Below, one piece after another: positions 24,300-33,588 of a stretch of 64,000 bases of DNA (position 1 is the stretch's first letter; every line of letters starts with the position of its first letter). The position numbers and the translations under genes were made by a program. A model generated the notes under the pieces. It was not told the origin of the DNA and did not search any database. It saw only the letters and a list, made by a program, of their open reading frames with translations. Source of the DNA: Stomorhina lunata (lineage: Eukaryota; Arthropoda; Insecta; Diptera; Rhiniidae); the NCBI GenBank assembly GCA_933228675.1, contig OW121741.1, positions 118,084,069 to 118,148,068 on the forward strand, written 5' to 3'.

Positions 24300-26000
24300 G
24301 TAAAATTTTATTTTATTGTATAGATTTTTTTCCTTACAAGTTCCATTTGTTTTAATGAACTTAATATATTTTTGTAAATTTTATTGGTTTTTTTTTGTTA
24401 CTTCTCAAAACAACTTAAACCATTTAGAGAAAAAGGCCAGTACAGACAAAAGTAAATAAAAATTGTTTTTTCTTTAGCAATAAGACAAACATCATTTCTA
24501 TTTATTTTAAGTTTTCCATTTCACATGTTGGCAAATAACACATGTAGGTATTACACCACATCTTAGAAAAAAAACCAACTAGAGGTATGAAGCCCAAATA
24601 TATGCTTTACTTTTTGTATTTTATATTATTTGGTTTTACCACACCAAAAAAAAAACAAAAAAAAAGAAAGCTAGAGAAGAAACCGGCCCGTATATTTAAT
24701 ACATTTTTCTTTTATTGTATTTCTTGTGTTTTTTAATTTATATTATATAAAACGTCTCTGAGACAACCACAACAAAGTGTATGAACAGAGTAAAAAAAAA
24801 CAGATTTTCAACAAAACCTTCTTAAGTAAAGAAAAACATTTAAAATTTTTAGAAAAGGCCAGCCCTCACTCTTCATAACAAATCTTAACTAAACGCCCTT
24901 ATATCCTGTTTCCTTTTGATTTTACTCTAAACTTAACTGACCACTGTTTTCATTATAATGGTTTATTTTTTAAATAACAAAGTTTTCAATTTCATATGAT
25001 GTTGTTTTTTTGGAAAAAGTTTATTTTGATGTTAGTTTTTTTTTTGCCCTTTGGTTTTTGATTTTTAACAAAAAGATGGACGGGCCAGTTACCCTTACTC
25101 AATATCTTACCCAGAAGTTTATTGATGACATATGATGCTTCGCTTTAGTTGGAAGGAAGAGGAATGTGGTGGTTGTTTATTTTAAGTTTATTATTAAAAA
25201 ACCCCAAAATGAACTAAAATTACAGACTTAAAATTTTCTTAACATCTTCATTTTTTTTGGTAAACCTTTAGCCATACAATGAAATTAAGTGCGTGTTAAT
25301 CTTTTTTTTTATATAAAACTATATTAAATGATAAAGCTTGTTTGATTGCCTTGAGTTTAACATTTTCACAATAGAAATATAGAAACGTGTACATATTTAA
25401 CTTAATATTAGTACATGTATTTCCCTTTATATTTCCCTCGAATTTCTTTTAATAAACATATTCCTAAGATCTTTTTCTGGTTACCAAACTTCTCCTCTGG
25501 CTTTATTTTTACCTTAAAATTAGATGTTAAATTTTTTTGGGTTTCCAATATAAATTTTTTACCTTGCACATATTGTTTTCTTAGGAAACCTGCTTCGACT
25601 CCAGCTCCTTTGTACTGCTACTCCTGCTCCTTTTGTGCCTCTACTCCTGCTCCTTTGTGCTTTATTTTCAATACAATTAAACACGCAATGTTTTTCTTCT
25701 ATTCCTTCCAGTACAATATTTACTTACACGAATGACTGAATAATTTGTGGGAAAAGAAATTCAAAAAATAAAGGTTTATCTCTTTCTTATATATAACATT
25801 TATGATTATATATAAATTCTTGGTTAAAAGTATTGACATGCTTTTCTTCTATTACTTTCAAGCAATTATTGATTAGTTGCTTTAAGAAATAATAATAATT
25901 GTTATAAAAATAGCAATTGTTTTTATCCAAAGGGGAAAGGGAAAGACTTTAATTGTAATGAAATTTTTCATTAAAAACATAAAGTATTAAATCATTAGGA
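24300..26000. other. Motif-free island 3; candidate regulatory DNA
   Basis: Unique-looking sequence with poly-A/poly-T tracts. It includes a CT-rich segment (25590-25670) with three imperfect 24-27 bp repeats of 'ctactcctgctcctttgtg', preceded by an acceptor-like TTTTCTTAG. The frame there stays open to 25733 but shows no recognisable protein. No confident gene. Confidence 0.4.
25590..25670. repeat. Imperfect CT-rich 24-27 bp repeat, three copies
   Basis: Copies of 'ctcctgctcctttgtgc'-like sequence at about 25595, 25620 and 25645. Confidence 0.7.
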
Positions 26001-26319
26001 TAGCAGAATTGTAAAGTATACTTCTGATATTAAAGTTTCCAACACAAGTGTTGCCTATTTTAAGGCTTTTCAAAATAATTTAGATTAGCTTTCTTTTAAC
26101 AAACATTAAACTCTTAAGAAAATGTCTTACGCTTAAATATGATAAGTTTTTCGAAATATTTATCACCAGAGGTCAGCACAAAGGGAACAGAAAAAAAATT
26201 GTCGCCAAAGTTGCCGTCTTTTTTTTATACTTTCAACTAAAATAGGTATTTTTTTCAATGTTTAGTTCTGATGTTTCAAAAAGAAAATGTTTTCTACTCC
26301 ATTTTTTAAGTATTTTAAT

Positions 26320-26960
26320 CAATCATTATAAAAAATTTTTTTATCTAAATTTTTTTTTTAGAAAATTTTTTATCTAATTTTTTTTTTTAGAAAATTTTTC
26401 TATGAACAATTTATTATGAAAAATTTTTTTTATCCAAAATTTTTCTAAAGAAAGTTGTTTAACCAAATTTTTTCTATAGACAAATTTTTTATGAAAAATT
26501 CTTTAGAAAAGTCTTCTACAGAAAAGTATTTCTATTTTTTTTTATCACAAATTTTGCTATAAAAAATATTCTTATCAAAATTTTGATTTTTTATCAAACA
26601 TTTTTTATGCTAAATTTATCTATAGAATTTTTTTTTTTATCCAACTGAATTTTTTATCTAAAATTTTTTTAAAGAAAATTTTGTATCTAAAATTTTTTTA
26701 TCCAAAATTTGTATCTAAAATTTTTTTATCTACAGTTTTTCTATAGAAATTTTTTATCAAAAGTTGTTTTTATCAAAAATTCTATTATCCAAAATTTTTC
26801 TATAGAAAGTCTTTTTAACCAACATTTTTCTTTAGAAAATTTTTTTATCAAAAATCTTTTAGAAACGTTTTCTACAGAAAAATATTTCTATTTTTTTTAT
26901 CAAAAATTTATCTTTGAAAAATATTTTTATCAAAATTTTGATAAAAAAAAATTTTCTATA
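26320..26960 (-). repeat. AT-rich array related to 19140-20870 but in the opposite orientation
   Basis: About 20 diverged units of 'tttttatcaaaaattt' + 'tctatagaaa', the reverse complement of the unit at 19140-20870. In a primary transcript the two blocks could pair with each other. Confidence 0.85.
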
Positions 26961-26999
26961 GATATAAATACAAAAGTATTGCCTATTTTAAGGCTTTTT

Positions 27000-27890
27000 C
27001 ATATAACTTCGTTTAGCTTTTCCTAAACTAAAATCAAATCCTGTGAAAAAACACGACTTACTCTTAAATTCATAATTTTCCTAATATTATTGACCGTGTC
27101 CGCCACACATTTTAATGCTTTTAAGGTAGTTCTAATAAAATCATAGGCAGAATTGTAAATATACGTCTCATATGAAGCTTTTAACAAAAGTGTTGCCTAT
27201 TTTAAGGCTTTTTAGAATAACTTAGTTTAGCTGAATTAAACCAAACTTAAATTCATCAAAAATATATGTGTTACAATTAAAGATCATGATTATTAGGTAG
27301 CGTTTTATCTAAATTATGTCTCTTTGATGCCAAAGTTTTCAAAAAATATAAGAAATAACTCCTTGATACTTTTTAAAAATTTCTAAATGTTGAGCCCTCA
27401 AGAAAATGCTACAGTTGTTGTATACTTCGACATTGTCCGGCTGATATTTATACATTTTATTTGCTCGGTTTTTATCTAAATTATATCGTTTTGATGCCAA
27501 AGTATTAAAAATATTTTTTAATATTCCTTAAGGTAGGCCATACTTTATTAAAAATTCCTAAATTGCCTTTACCATAACATATCAAGGGCATTATCTTGGT
27601 TATAACAAAATGAGTCCCAAAAAATTTGCAACAGTTGTTATCGACATTGTCGGATTTGATATCTATACATTATATTGACTACCTTTATATCTGAAGCTCG
27701 CGTGCTTTGATGCCAAACCAATTTAATAAATAAGAAGTTACTCCTTTAGATAGGCAATACTTTTTTAAAGATCTAAAATTAGGTTTTTTATTATAAATTA
27801 TGAGCTTTTGCTTCTAAATGGAAATACATTGGACCTATATCTACAGAATCATGGTTATAAGGCATAAATAACCTCTTTAGTAGCTTTTTA
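27000..27890 (+). repeat. Diverged local repeats with 'tttgatgccaaagt'
   Basis: 'ttatctaaattat-tc' followed by 'tttgatgccaaagt' recurs at about 27305-27340 and 27475-27505, with a shorter relative near 27695-27720. Hairpin motifs GCCTATTTTAAGGC lie at the left edge. No gene seen. Confidence 0.65.
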
Positions 27891-27929
27891 AAAAATGTTG
27901 CCTATTTGTAGGAGTGACAAAAGGAAACT

Positions 27930-28570
27930 ATTATTCTGTTAAACCTCATAAGCAATTATACTGACTTATGTTTCCTTCACATTTAAAAGACATAAAATAA
28001 CTTGTTTGCTCAAAAAAATTTACAATGCCTACTTTTAGGAACTTTAAGAATTTCTACAATTACTCTTTTATTTTTAACTAATAATGATTAAGCACACAAA
28101 TCTCATTAACAAACATATTGACTTATGTTTCCTTGACATTTAAAGGACATAAAAATAACTTTCTTGATCAAAAAAATTGCATTGCCTACTTTTAGGAACC
28201 TTAAAAATCTCTACAATTATTCTTTTATTTTCAATTAATAATGATTTAACACATAAAAAAACAGTTGAATTTGATTTCATAAGGAATAATTTTGGATTAA
28301 CTGTTTAGTAGTTAAAAAAAATATTGCCTATTTGTAGGATTCTAATGCTCCTAAGATAAAGTAAAACTATTATTCTGTTAAATCTCATAAGAAAACATAT
28401 TGACTATGTTTCCTTGACATTTAAAACACATAAAAAGAACTTTTTTAAATAAAAACATTTCATAGCCTACTTTTAGGAACTTTTAAAATTTCTACAATTA
28501 CTCTTTTACTATCAATTAATGATGATTTAACACATAAAAAAGCAATTAAATAACCATTTAATAAAAATTT
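27930..28570 (+). repeat. Three diverged units with 'tatgtttccttgacatttaaa' and GCCTACTTTTAGGAAC
   Basis: 'ttgacttatgtttccttgac' recurs at about 27967, 28127 and 28398, each followed 50-65 bp later by 'gcctacttttaggaac' and then 'tctacaattactcttttat'. Spacing is about 160 and 270 bp. Confidence 0.85.
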
Positions 28571-28599
28571 AACCAACATTTTTTTTTTAATATAAATTA

Positions 28600-29920
28600 T
28601 TAGAAATTTTCAATTCTAACCTTTAGCGAAAGCTAACGCCTTAAAACCCACTTCAAATTTCCTTAGTCATATTACCATATAAATTTGTCATGTTTGCGTA
28701 AGTATTTCAAGGCATACACTTAAAACTTGGACTTTTTATTTAAAAGAACAAAGTTATTTATCTTTGTCTTTCTCTCTCCTACTCTTAGTTATTTTATAAC
28801 ATTTGATTTAAATACTAAGAAAAATGATAAAAAAAAAACTACAAATGGTATTAGCATTTAAGTGTTTTCCTTTTCTTGTATATGTATGTGTTAGAGAGTA
28901 ATATATAAATAAATTTTATTATTTATACGCTGGATGTTACATATAAAGTAGTTTCGCCTGCTGTCAATGTCCATTTACTACTGCATACAAACATCCAAAC
29001 ATTCATATAAGGCTATAAAGCACCCATCATTTGAAACATTTATTTACACACACCCATATGATTTCAAACACACACACACACATAGACATATTCGATTTAA
29101 AAGAAATTTTTCTTAATGTAGGCTGGAAATACTACTCTTCCTTTACGTTTTTTTTACACTTGAAATCCATTTAAGATTACTTAGCCGGCCCCATGCGTGT
29201 TAAAGGATAATGTATATTCATCAAATGTTTACGTATGTAGCAAACAGAAAAAAGTATTGAGAAAAGAAATTATATAAAATAAAAAGAAAAAACCTAAACG
29301 ATCGAAAGATATTAATATAAAAATACTTACCTAGAAAAATATATAAGAAAACGCAAAAATAAAAAGTAAAGCATACTTCAAGGAGCGTCTAGAGAAATAA
29401 GTAAATGAAGGAAAAGGTAAACTATAGCAACGAAAGAAAAGGAGTAGAATACATTTAGAAGGTTACAAAAAATTTAAAGATAGTTAAAGTTTTTTGTCAT
29501 ATGTAAAAACAGGGATTAATTAACATTAATTTTTATTTTAAGCCTAAACATATACTACAAAATTATTTTTTTTTAATTTGTCAAATCTAGTTAGTAACAA
29601 TTATTTTAATTAAAAATTTCTAGTTAATTCAGAATTCTCCTACTTATCCTTATTTTATTTCTCTAAATTTCTTAACGCCAAAGTATCAATGAAAATATAT
29701 CGGATTCAAAAAAAAGTAAAAGTGCGTGTATTAGCAATTACTCTCTGTAGAACTTTCACATATTATTTGTATGTAATTGTTGTTATTTCTATTTAATGGT
29801 ACTTTCATAGTATATTTCGTCCTTTATAGAAGTAACTAATCATTTAGTTGTGTGTGTTTCTAGAGGAAGTTGAATATATAATGTTTAACTGAAAGTTTGA
29901 ATTTTCATGCTTTATACTAC
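28600..29920. other. Motif-free island 4; candidate regulatory DNA
   Basis: Contains a CA microsatellite (29064-29084) and relatively GC-rich patches (28955-29040, 29170-29215). It directly precedes the candidate alternative exon at 29923. No other coding seen. Confidence 0.45.
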
Positions 29921-29922
29921 AG

Positions 29923-29953
29923 ATGTTGGCGGCGATGATATATGGAAAATTAC
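29923..29953 (+). CDS. ab: Candidate alternative 31-nt exon of abrupt
   Basis: Bounded by an acceptor (CTTTATACTACAG, branch-like TTTAACTGA about 38 nt upstream) and a consensus donor GTGAGT at 29954. It is clearly GC-richer than its surroundings. Spliced to 10590 (phase 1) it reads D-V-G-G-D-D-I-W-K-I plus two bases. If the donor is not used, the frame gives one Thr and stops at TGA 29955-29957. Its length (3n+1) would change the frame for a downstream zinc-finger exon, so it would create a different C-terminus rather than a simple cassette. The LTR element sits 7 bp downstream of its last base. This is inference from signals only. Confidence 0.35.
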
Positions 29954-29956
29954 GTG

Positions 29957-29960
29957 AGTT
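29957..29960. other. Target site duplication AGTT, left copy
   Basis: AGTT precedes the left LTR and recurs at 38589-38592 after the right LTR. A 4-bp duplication is usual for Ty3/gypsy integrases. Confidence 0.9.
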
Positions 29961-30280
29961 TGTGAGGTTCATTTAAATAATAAATTGTTAATTGGGTTTT
30001 ATTTAAATTTAAAATATTTCAAATCAATATAGGTTTTAAAAAAAAAATTTCAAAATTTTTTATTTCCTTCAAAAATTTTCATTTCCGTAAAATTTTTTTT
30101 AAAACTAAAAGTTTAAAAGGCTAATAAAATTTATTATAATTGTTATAAAGAATTTCTAATATTAACGATAATTTTCTTAATATTAGTGGAAATCTATAAA
30201 TAAGAAAAGGTAAAAATATAAGTATTTTGTAAAAATTGTATTATTAATTTCATCGTGTAATTTAGGAATCTCTATTTTGC

Positions 30281-30493
30281 ATGGGATCAAGTGAATCTTT
30301 AGTTCACTTAAAATTTGCAAATTATCATTCCGGATATAACCAAAAACAATATCTTCCACAAGATAAAAAAAAAAAAAAATTTAAAAATATCAAAAGACCT
30401 CACAAGAATTCTAAAAGAAATTCAATCAGAACTTCGCTGATAGCATCATATATAGGACTTTATTTTATAAACCTGAAATATCTCCTAAATTAA
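30281..30493 (+). CDS. 70-codon open frame inside the left LTR
   Basis: MGSSESLVHLKFANYHSGYN then a Lys-rich central part (five consecutive Lys, then F-K-N-I-K-R-P-H-K) and a hydrophobic end. The identical frame exists in the right LTR, as expected for LTRs. I know no family for it. It may be a chance frame in the transcribed leader; nothing besides its presence supports expression. Confidence 0.2.
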   Translation: MGSSESLVHLKFANYHSGYNQKQYLPQDKKKKKFKNIKRPHKNSKRNSIRTSLIASYIGLYFINLKYLLN

Positions 30494-31087
30494 ACTAACA
30501 CTAAAGGACAAATTGATTGAAGAATCTTAAAACTATTACTTATAAATAATCGAAAAACAAATCTTAAAACGGATCTTCTTAATAGCTGTAATCTATCATC
30601 AAACACTCGTCTTAAAACCAATTCAATATCTAACACTAATTTAAATAATACATAACTAATTTGAGCTTAAATTAATCTTTAAATTTCAATTTTAACTTTT
30701 ATTTTTTTTATTTAAAACTATTCCTAACTTAATTTTATCTTAAATCTATTTTTTTTTTTTTAATTTAACTAAAATCCTAATTTAATTTCATTTTTTTTTT
30801 TTAAATTCAATTTCTTAAATCTAATTTAACTTAAATCTATTTTTTTAACTTAAATTAACTTGAATTTTATCTAATATTATGTAAATACACTTAACACTAA
30901 ATTTTCTTACACTAACTATACTTTCACACATACACTGACATATTTACCACATATACTTTACACTCAAATATAAACAGGATATTATAATTATATATCAATT
31001 GATCTTTTAAATAACAATTTAAAAATTTTAAAATCATCAATATTCGTCCTTGAACATCAGGCCTGCTGTCTTCGATGGATAATTCGG

Positions 31088-31093
31088 GTAAGT
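31088..31093 (+). promoter_or_regulatory. Consensus 5' splice donor in the LTR (GTAAGT)
   Basis: GGG/GTAAGT-like context in a locally GC-rich part of the LTR. It is repeated in the right LTR at about 38029. It could support leader splicing of the element or chimeric splicing with ab. No acceptor is assigned. Confidence 0.35.
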
Positions 31094-31655
31094 CCGATAA
31101 ATAAAATATAATTATAAAATATCCGCATATTTATTTACATATATAAAATGTCACTAAACAAAATAATTTTATTAGAATTTTGTTAATTATTAATTTTTTT
31201 TTTTTTTTTTTTATATAATTTAATTTTTTTTTAAAAAAAATTGCAAAGTATGCACTTAATTTTTAATATTAATAAAATAGATTAATTATTTAAATTTAAT
31301 AATGATTAATTAAGTTTTTTTTTTATTCTACGAAAGGTTAATTCGCGTATAGTTAGGGAATCATTTTAGGGCTATTTTCTTATAAAATTACAATAAAATA
31401 GTATGGTTGGGAGGGTAGAAGATATGAAAGAAATAACATCATCTTTCCTTGACATTAGTTCGAACAATTTTTTTATTTTTTTTTTTTATAGTTAATACTT
31501 AAGTTTAAGCTACCTTTTTAAATTTTGTTCGATTCTTAGTCTACTTTCAAAAGAGACAAGAACACCACCCCAAGCCCTGAGCACGGTCGGAAAAATAGGT
31601 AGCGCAGGTCTCTTAGGAAGTAGAGCAGGAAGCTTGAATCGTCACATAAATTTAA

Positions 31656-31673
31656 TGGCGCCCAACGTGGGGC
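31656..31673 (+). other. Primer binding site, tRNA-Lys
   Basis: TGGCGCCCAACGTGGGGC is complementary over all 18 nt to the 3' end (with CCA) of the fly tRNA-Lys that ends GCCCCACGTTGGGCGCCA, as I know it. It lies 9 nt inside the left LTR. Confidence 0.9.
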
Positions 31674-32391
31674 ACAGCAGACACAGGTTTTAAAAGTATT
31701 TTTTTTAAACCAACAAAATAATTATAATAATATCTTGCTGTTGCTTCAACTACTCAGCTAAATTTGTATCAAATACTTTGATAAAACAAATATTATCTTA
31801 ACAACTAAGCTGATGTAATAAAAAAAATAAAACAATTTGCTTAATATTAACTATACTTTTTATTTTTCTCTTGTTATCAAGTTTTCTTTAATATTTTGGA
31901 TTTCAGATTTTGGTTAATTGAAATTTTGAACTAAATGTTTAAGAAAATTTATTCTTATTGTATGTTATTTTCGTTCGAGATTTTTGATCTCGAGTTATAT
32001 TGAGATCTTACTCACGAAATACATACATTGTCTTTCTTTTGGTGATATTCTCTTTAAAAATTTTTTGCTTAATTGTTATTGTGATTGGGATTTCTGTTAT
32101 TTGAAAATTTATTCGGATACGTACCCTCACATAATTATTGAGAATCAGCTTCATATATATTTTTCTTTAAACTTTTAAGATGAGATTTTTTCTTATTGAC
32201 GTTTATATGTTAATAACTCTTTTAAAAGTTTAATAAATTATTATTTCATTTAATTTTTATTTTGGTATGAACTTAAGTCAATATTATTTTTTTATTTGAT
32301 TCCTAACTATACCATGTTTTAACCAAGTAGTAGAATATTTATATAATTAGTGATTTTATTTTTTTTTTTTTGAAATTTTGAAACTTTAAAC
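31674..32391 (+). other. Untranslated leader of the retrotransposon
   Basis: About 720 bp of AT-rich sequence between primer site and gag. It holds short upstream frames (for example 31984-32178) with no recognisable product. Confidence 0.7.
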
Positions 32392-33588
32392 ATGCCGATA
32401 ACGCGTAGCCAAGAAAACTTAGCTAATATAAACGAGCCTTCTAATGTTAGTTTTACGATTGATATGGAATCATCAAACGCTAACAATACTATTTCAACTC
32501 GTTCTGGTCGTAAGCGAACTGAACATAGGACTCAAAATAGTACTACAAATAATTCGCAAAATAATAGTGAAAACAATGATGTGCGCATTCGACAAATTGT
32601 AACTGAAACTTTAGAACCATTTAGGAATGAAATGTTAGGATTGATATCAAATGAACTGACATCATTAATACAAAATTTTAACATTCGTTCTAATGATAAT
32701 CAACAAAATGTGACTCCCCGACAACAACAATTTATAAATTCATCCACTGGACATAACGCTAATTCAGACCAAGAGCCATTTCTGGCTGAAAAAGTTCTAA
32801 ACATAATTCGAAATTGGCGAATAAAATTTACTGGACATGACGACCAAATGACAGTCGACGAGTTTATATATCGCGTGAACATACTGACGACGAACAATCT
32901 TCGAGGAGATTTTGATGTTTTGTGCAAACATGCACACAGCCTCTTTGAAGGTAAAGCCCTCGAATGGTATTGGAGATACCACCGACAGACTTATGACATG
33001 GACTGGCATTCACTTACGACTGCTTTACGCAATCAATATAAGGATGACCGTACAGACTTTGACATCCTTGACGACATACGTAGACGAAGACAAAAACATA
33101 ACGAAAATTTTGACGAATTTTTAGACTCAATTTCGACAATGACAGATCGATTAAAGACACAAATTACTGACCGAGACTTATGCGAAATTTTACTACGAAA
33201 TTTAAAGACAGAAATTCGACACGAACTGTTACATTTAGAGATTTCTAGTGTATCCCAACTTCGTAAAGAAGTTAGGAAACACGAAAAATTTATGCGGGAT
33301 TTGTATTCAAATGAATCTCGAAGAACTAATAAAGGACGAATTTCGGAAATCGATAACGACAAGGACCATGTCATTACAGAAACCGAGACAGATGAAATTT
33401 GTGCTTTTCAAACAAAATTAATATGTTGGAACTGCGACAAAGAAGGACATACATATTTTGACTGTATGGAATTAAGACGAATATTTTGTTATGGTTGTGG
33501 TTTGAAGGACATATTTAAACCAAATTGTAAAAAGTGTAATAAGAATATTTCGGGAAACGGACAGAAGGATGTTCGACGGACGGACTAG
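32392..33588 (+). CDS. gag: gag polyprotein of the Ty3/gypsy element
   Basis: 398 residues, ATG to TAG. The N-terminal 120 residues are Ser/Asn/Gln-rich. A capsid-like retrotransposon gag region spans about residues 130-300, containing EGKALEWYWRYHRQ and the 'NENFDEFLDSI...LRNLKTEIRHEL' type helices. The C-terminus carries a CX2CX4HX4C nucleic-acid-binding knuckle (C345, C348, H353, C358). A second Cys cluster follows, C366-X2-C369-X9-C379-X2-C382, which lacks the His. Gag assembles the particle that packages the RNA. The last 45 nt overlap the pol frame, with a frameshift signal in the overlap. No disruptions seen. Confidence 0.95.
   Translation: MPITRSQENLANINEPSNVSFTIDMESSNANNTISTRSGRKRTEHRTQNSTTNNSQNNSENNDVRIRQIVTETLEPFRNEMLGLISNELTSLIQNFNIRSNDNQQNVTPRQQQFINSSTGHNANSDQEPFLAEKVLNIIRNWRIKFTGHDDQMTVDEFIYRVNILTTNNLRGDFDVLCKHAHSLFEGKALEWYWRYHRQTYDMDWHSLTTALRNQYKDDRTDFDILDDIRRRRQKHNENFDEFLDSISTMTDRLKTQITDRDLCEILLRNLKTEIRHELLHLEISSVSQLRKEVRKHEKFMRDLYSNESRRTNKGRISEIDNDKDHVITETETDEICAFQTKLICWNCDKEGHTYFDCMELRRIFCYGCGLKDIFKPNCKKCNKNISGNGQKDVRRTD

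Larger units (their letters stand above)
18840..28480 (+). repeat. Interspersed hairpin motif GCCTA-N4-TAGGC (more than 20 copies, one orientation)
   Basis: Copies such as GCCTACTTTTAGGC, GCCTACTTATAGGC, GCCTATTTTAAGGC and the half-degenerate GCCTATTTTTAGGAGG recur at about 18853, 18942, 19017, 19099, 19450, 20903, 20972, 22718, 22845, 23578, 23967, 24122, 24271, 26052, 26978, 27195, 27898, 28028, 28184, 28326 and 28465. Five-base stems flank a 4-nt loop that is Y-T-T-T on the ab sense strand in nearly all copies. Outliers: 17526, 42632, and a reversed copy at 38831. Between copies, spacers repeat only locally (75-90 bp at 18.85-19.1 kb; about 150 bp at 28 kb). Confidence 0.85.
29961..31646 (+). 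repeat. Left (5') LTR, 1686 bp
   Basis: TG...CA termini. Contains a TATA-like TATAAATA at 30195-30202, a 70-codon frame (30281-30493), AATAAA-type signals (for example 31100-31105) and a donor-like GGGTAAGTCC around 31088. Ends ...CGTCACA. Confidence 0.96.

Noticed and set aside
25580..25735. Acceptor-like site followed by 50 open codons in ab phase
   Set aside because: The open stretch is mainly a CT-rich imperfect repeat that lacks stops by composition; no recognisable protein and weaker than the candidates at 29923 and 42795.
32700..33374. Several minus-strand and shifted frames over gag, and 34004-34285 over pol
   Set aside because: Shadows of the intact gag and pol frames.
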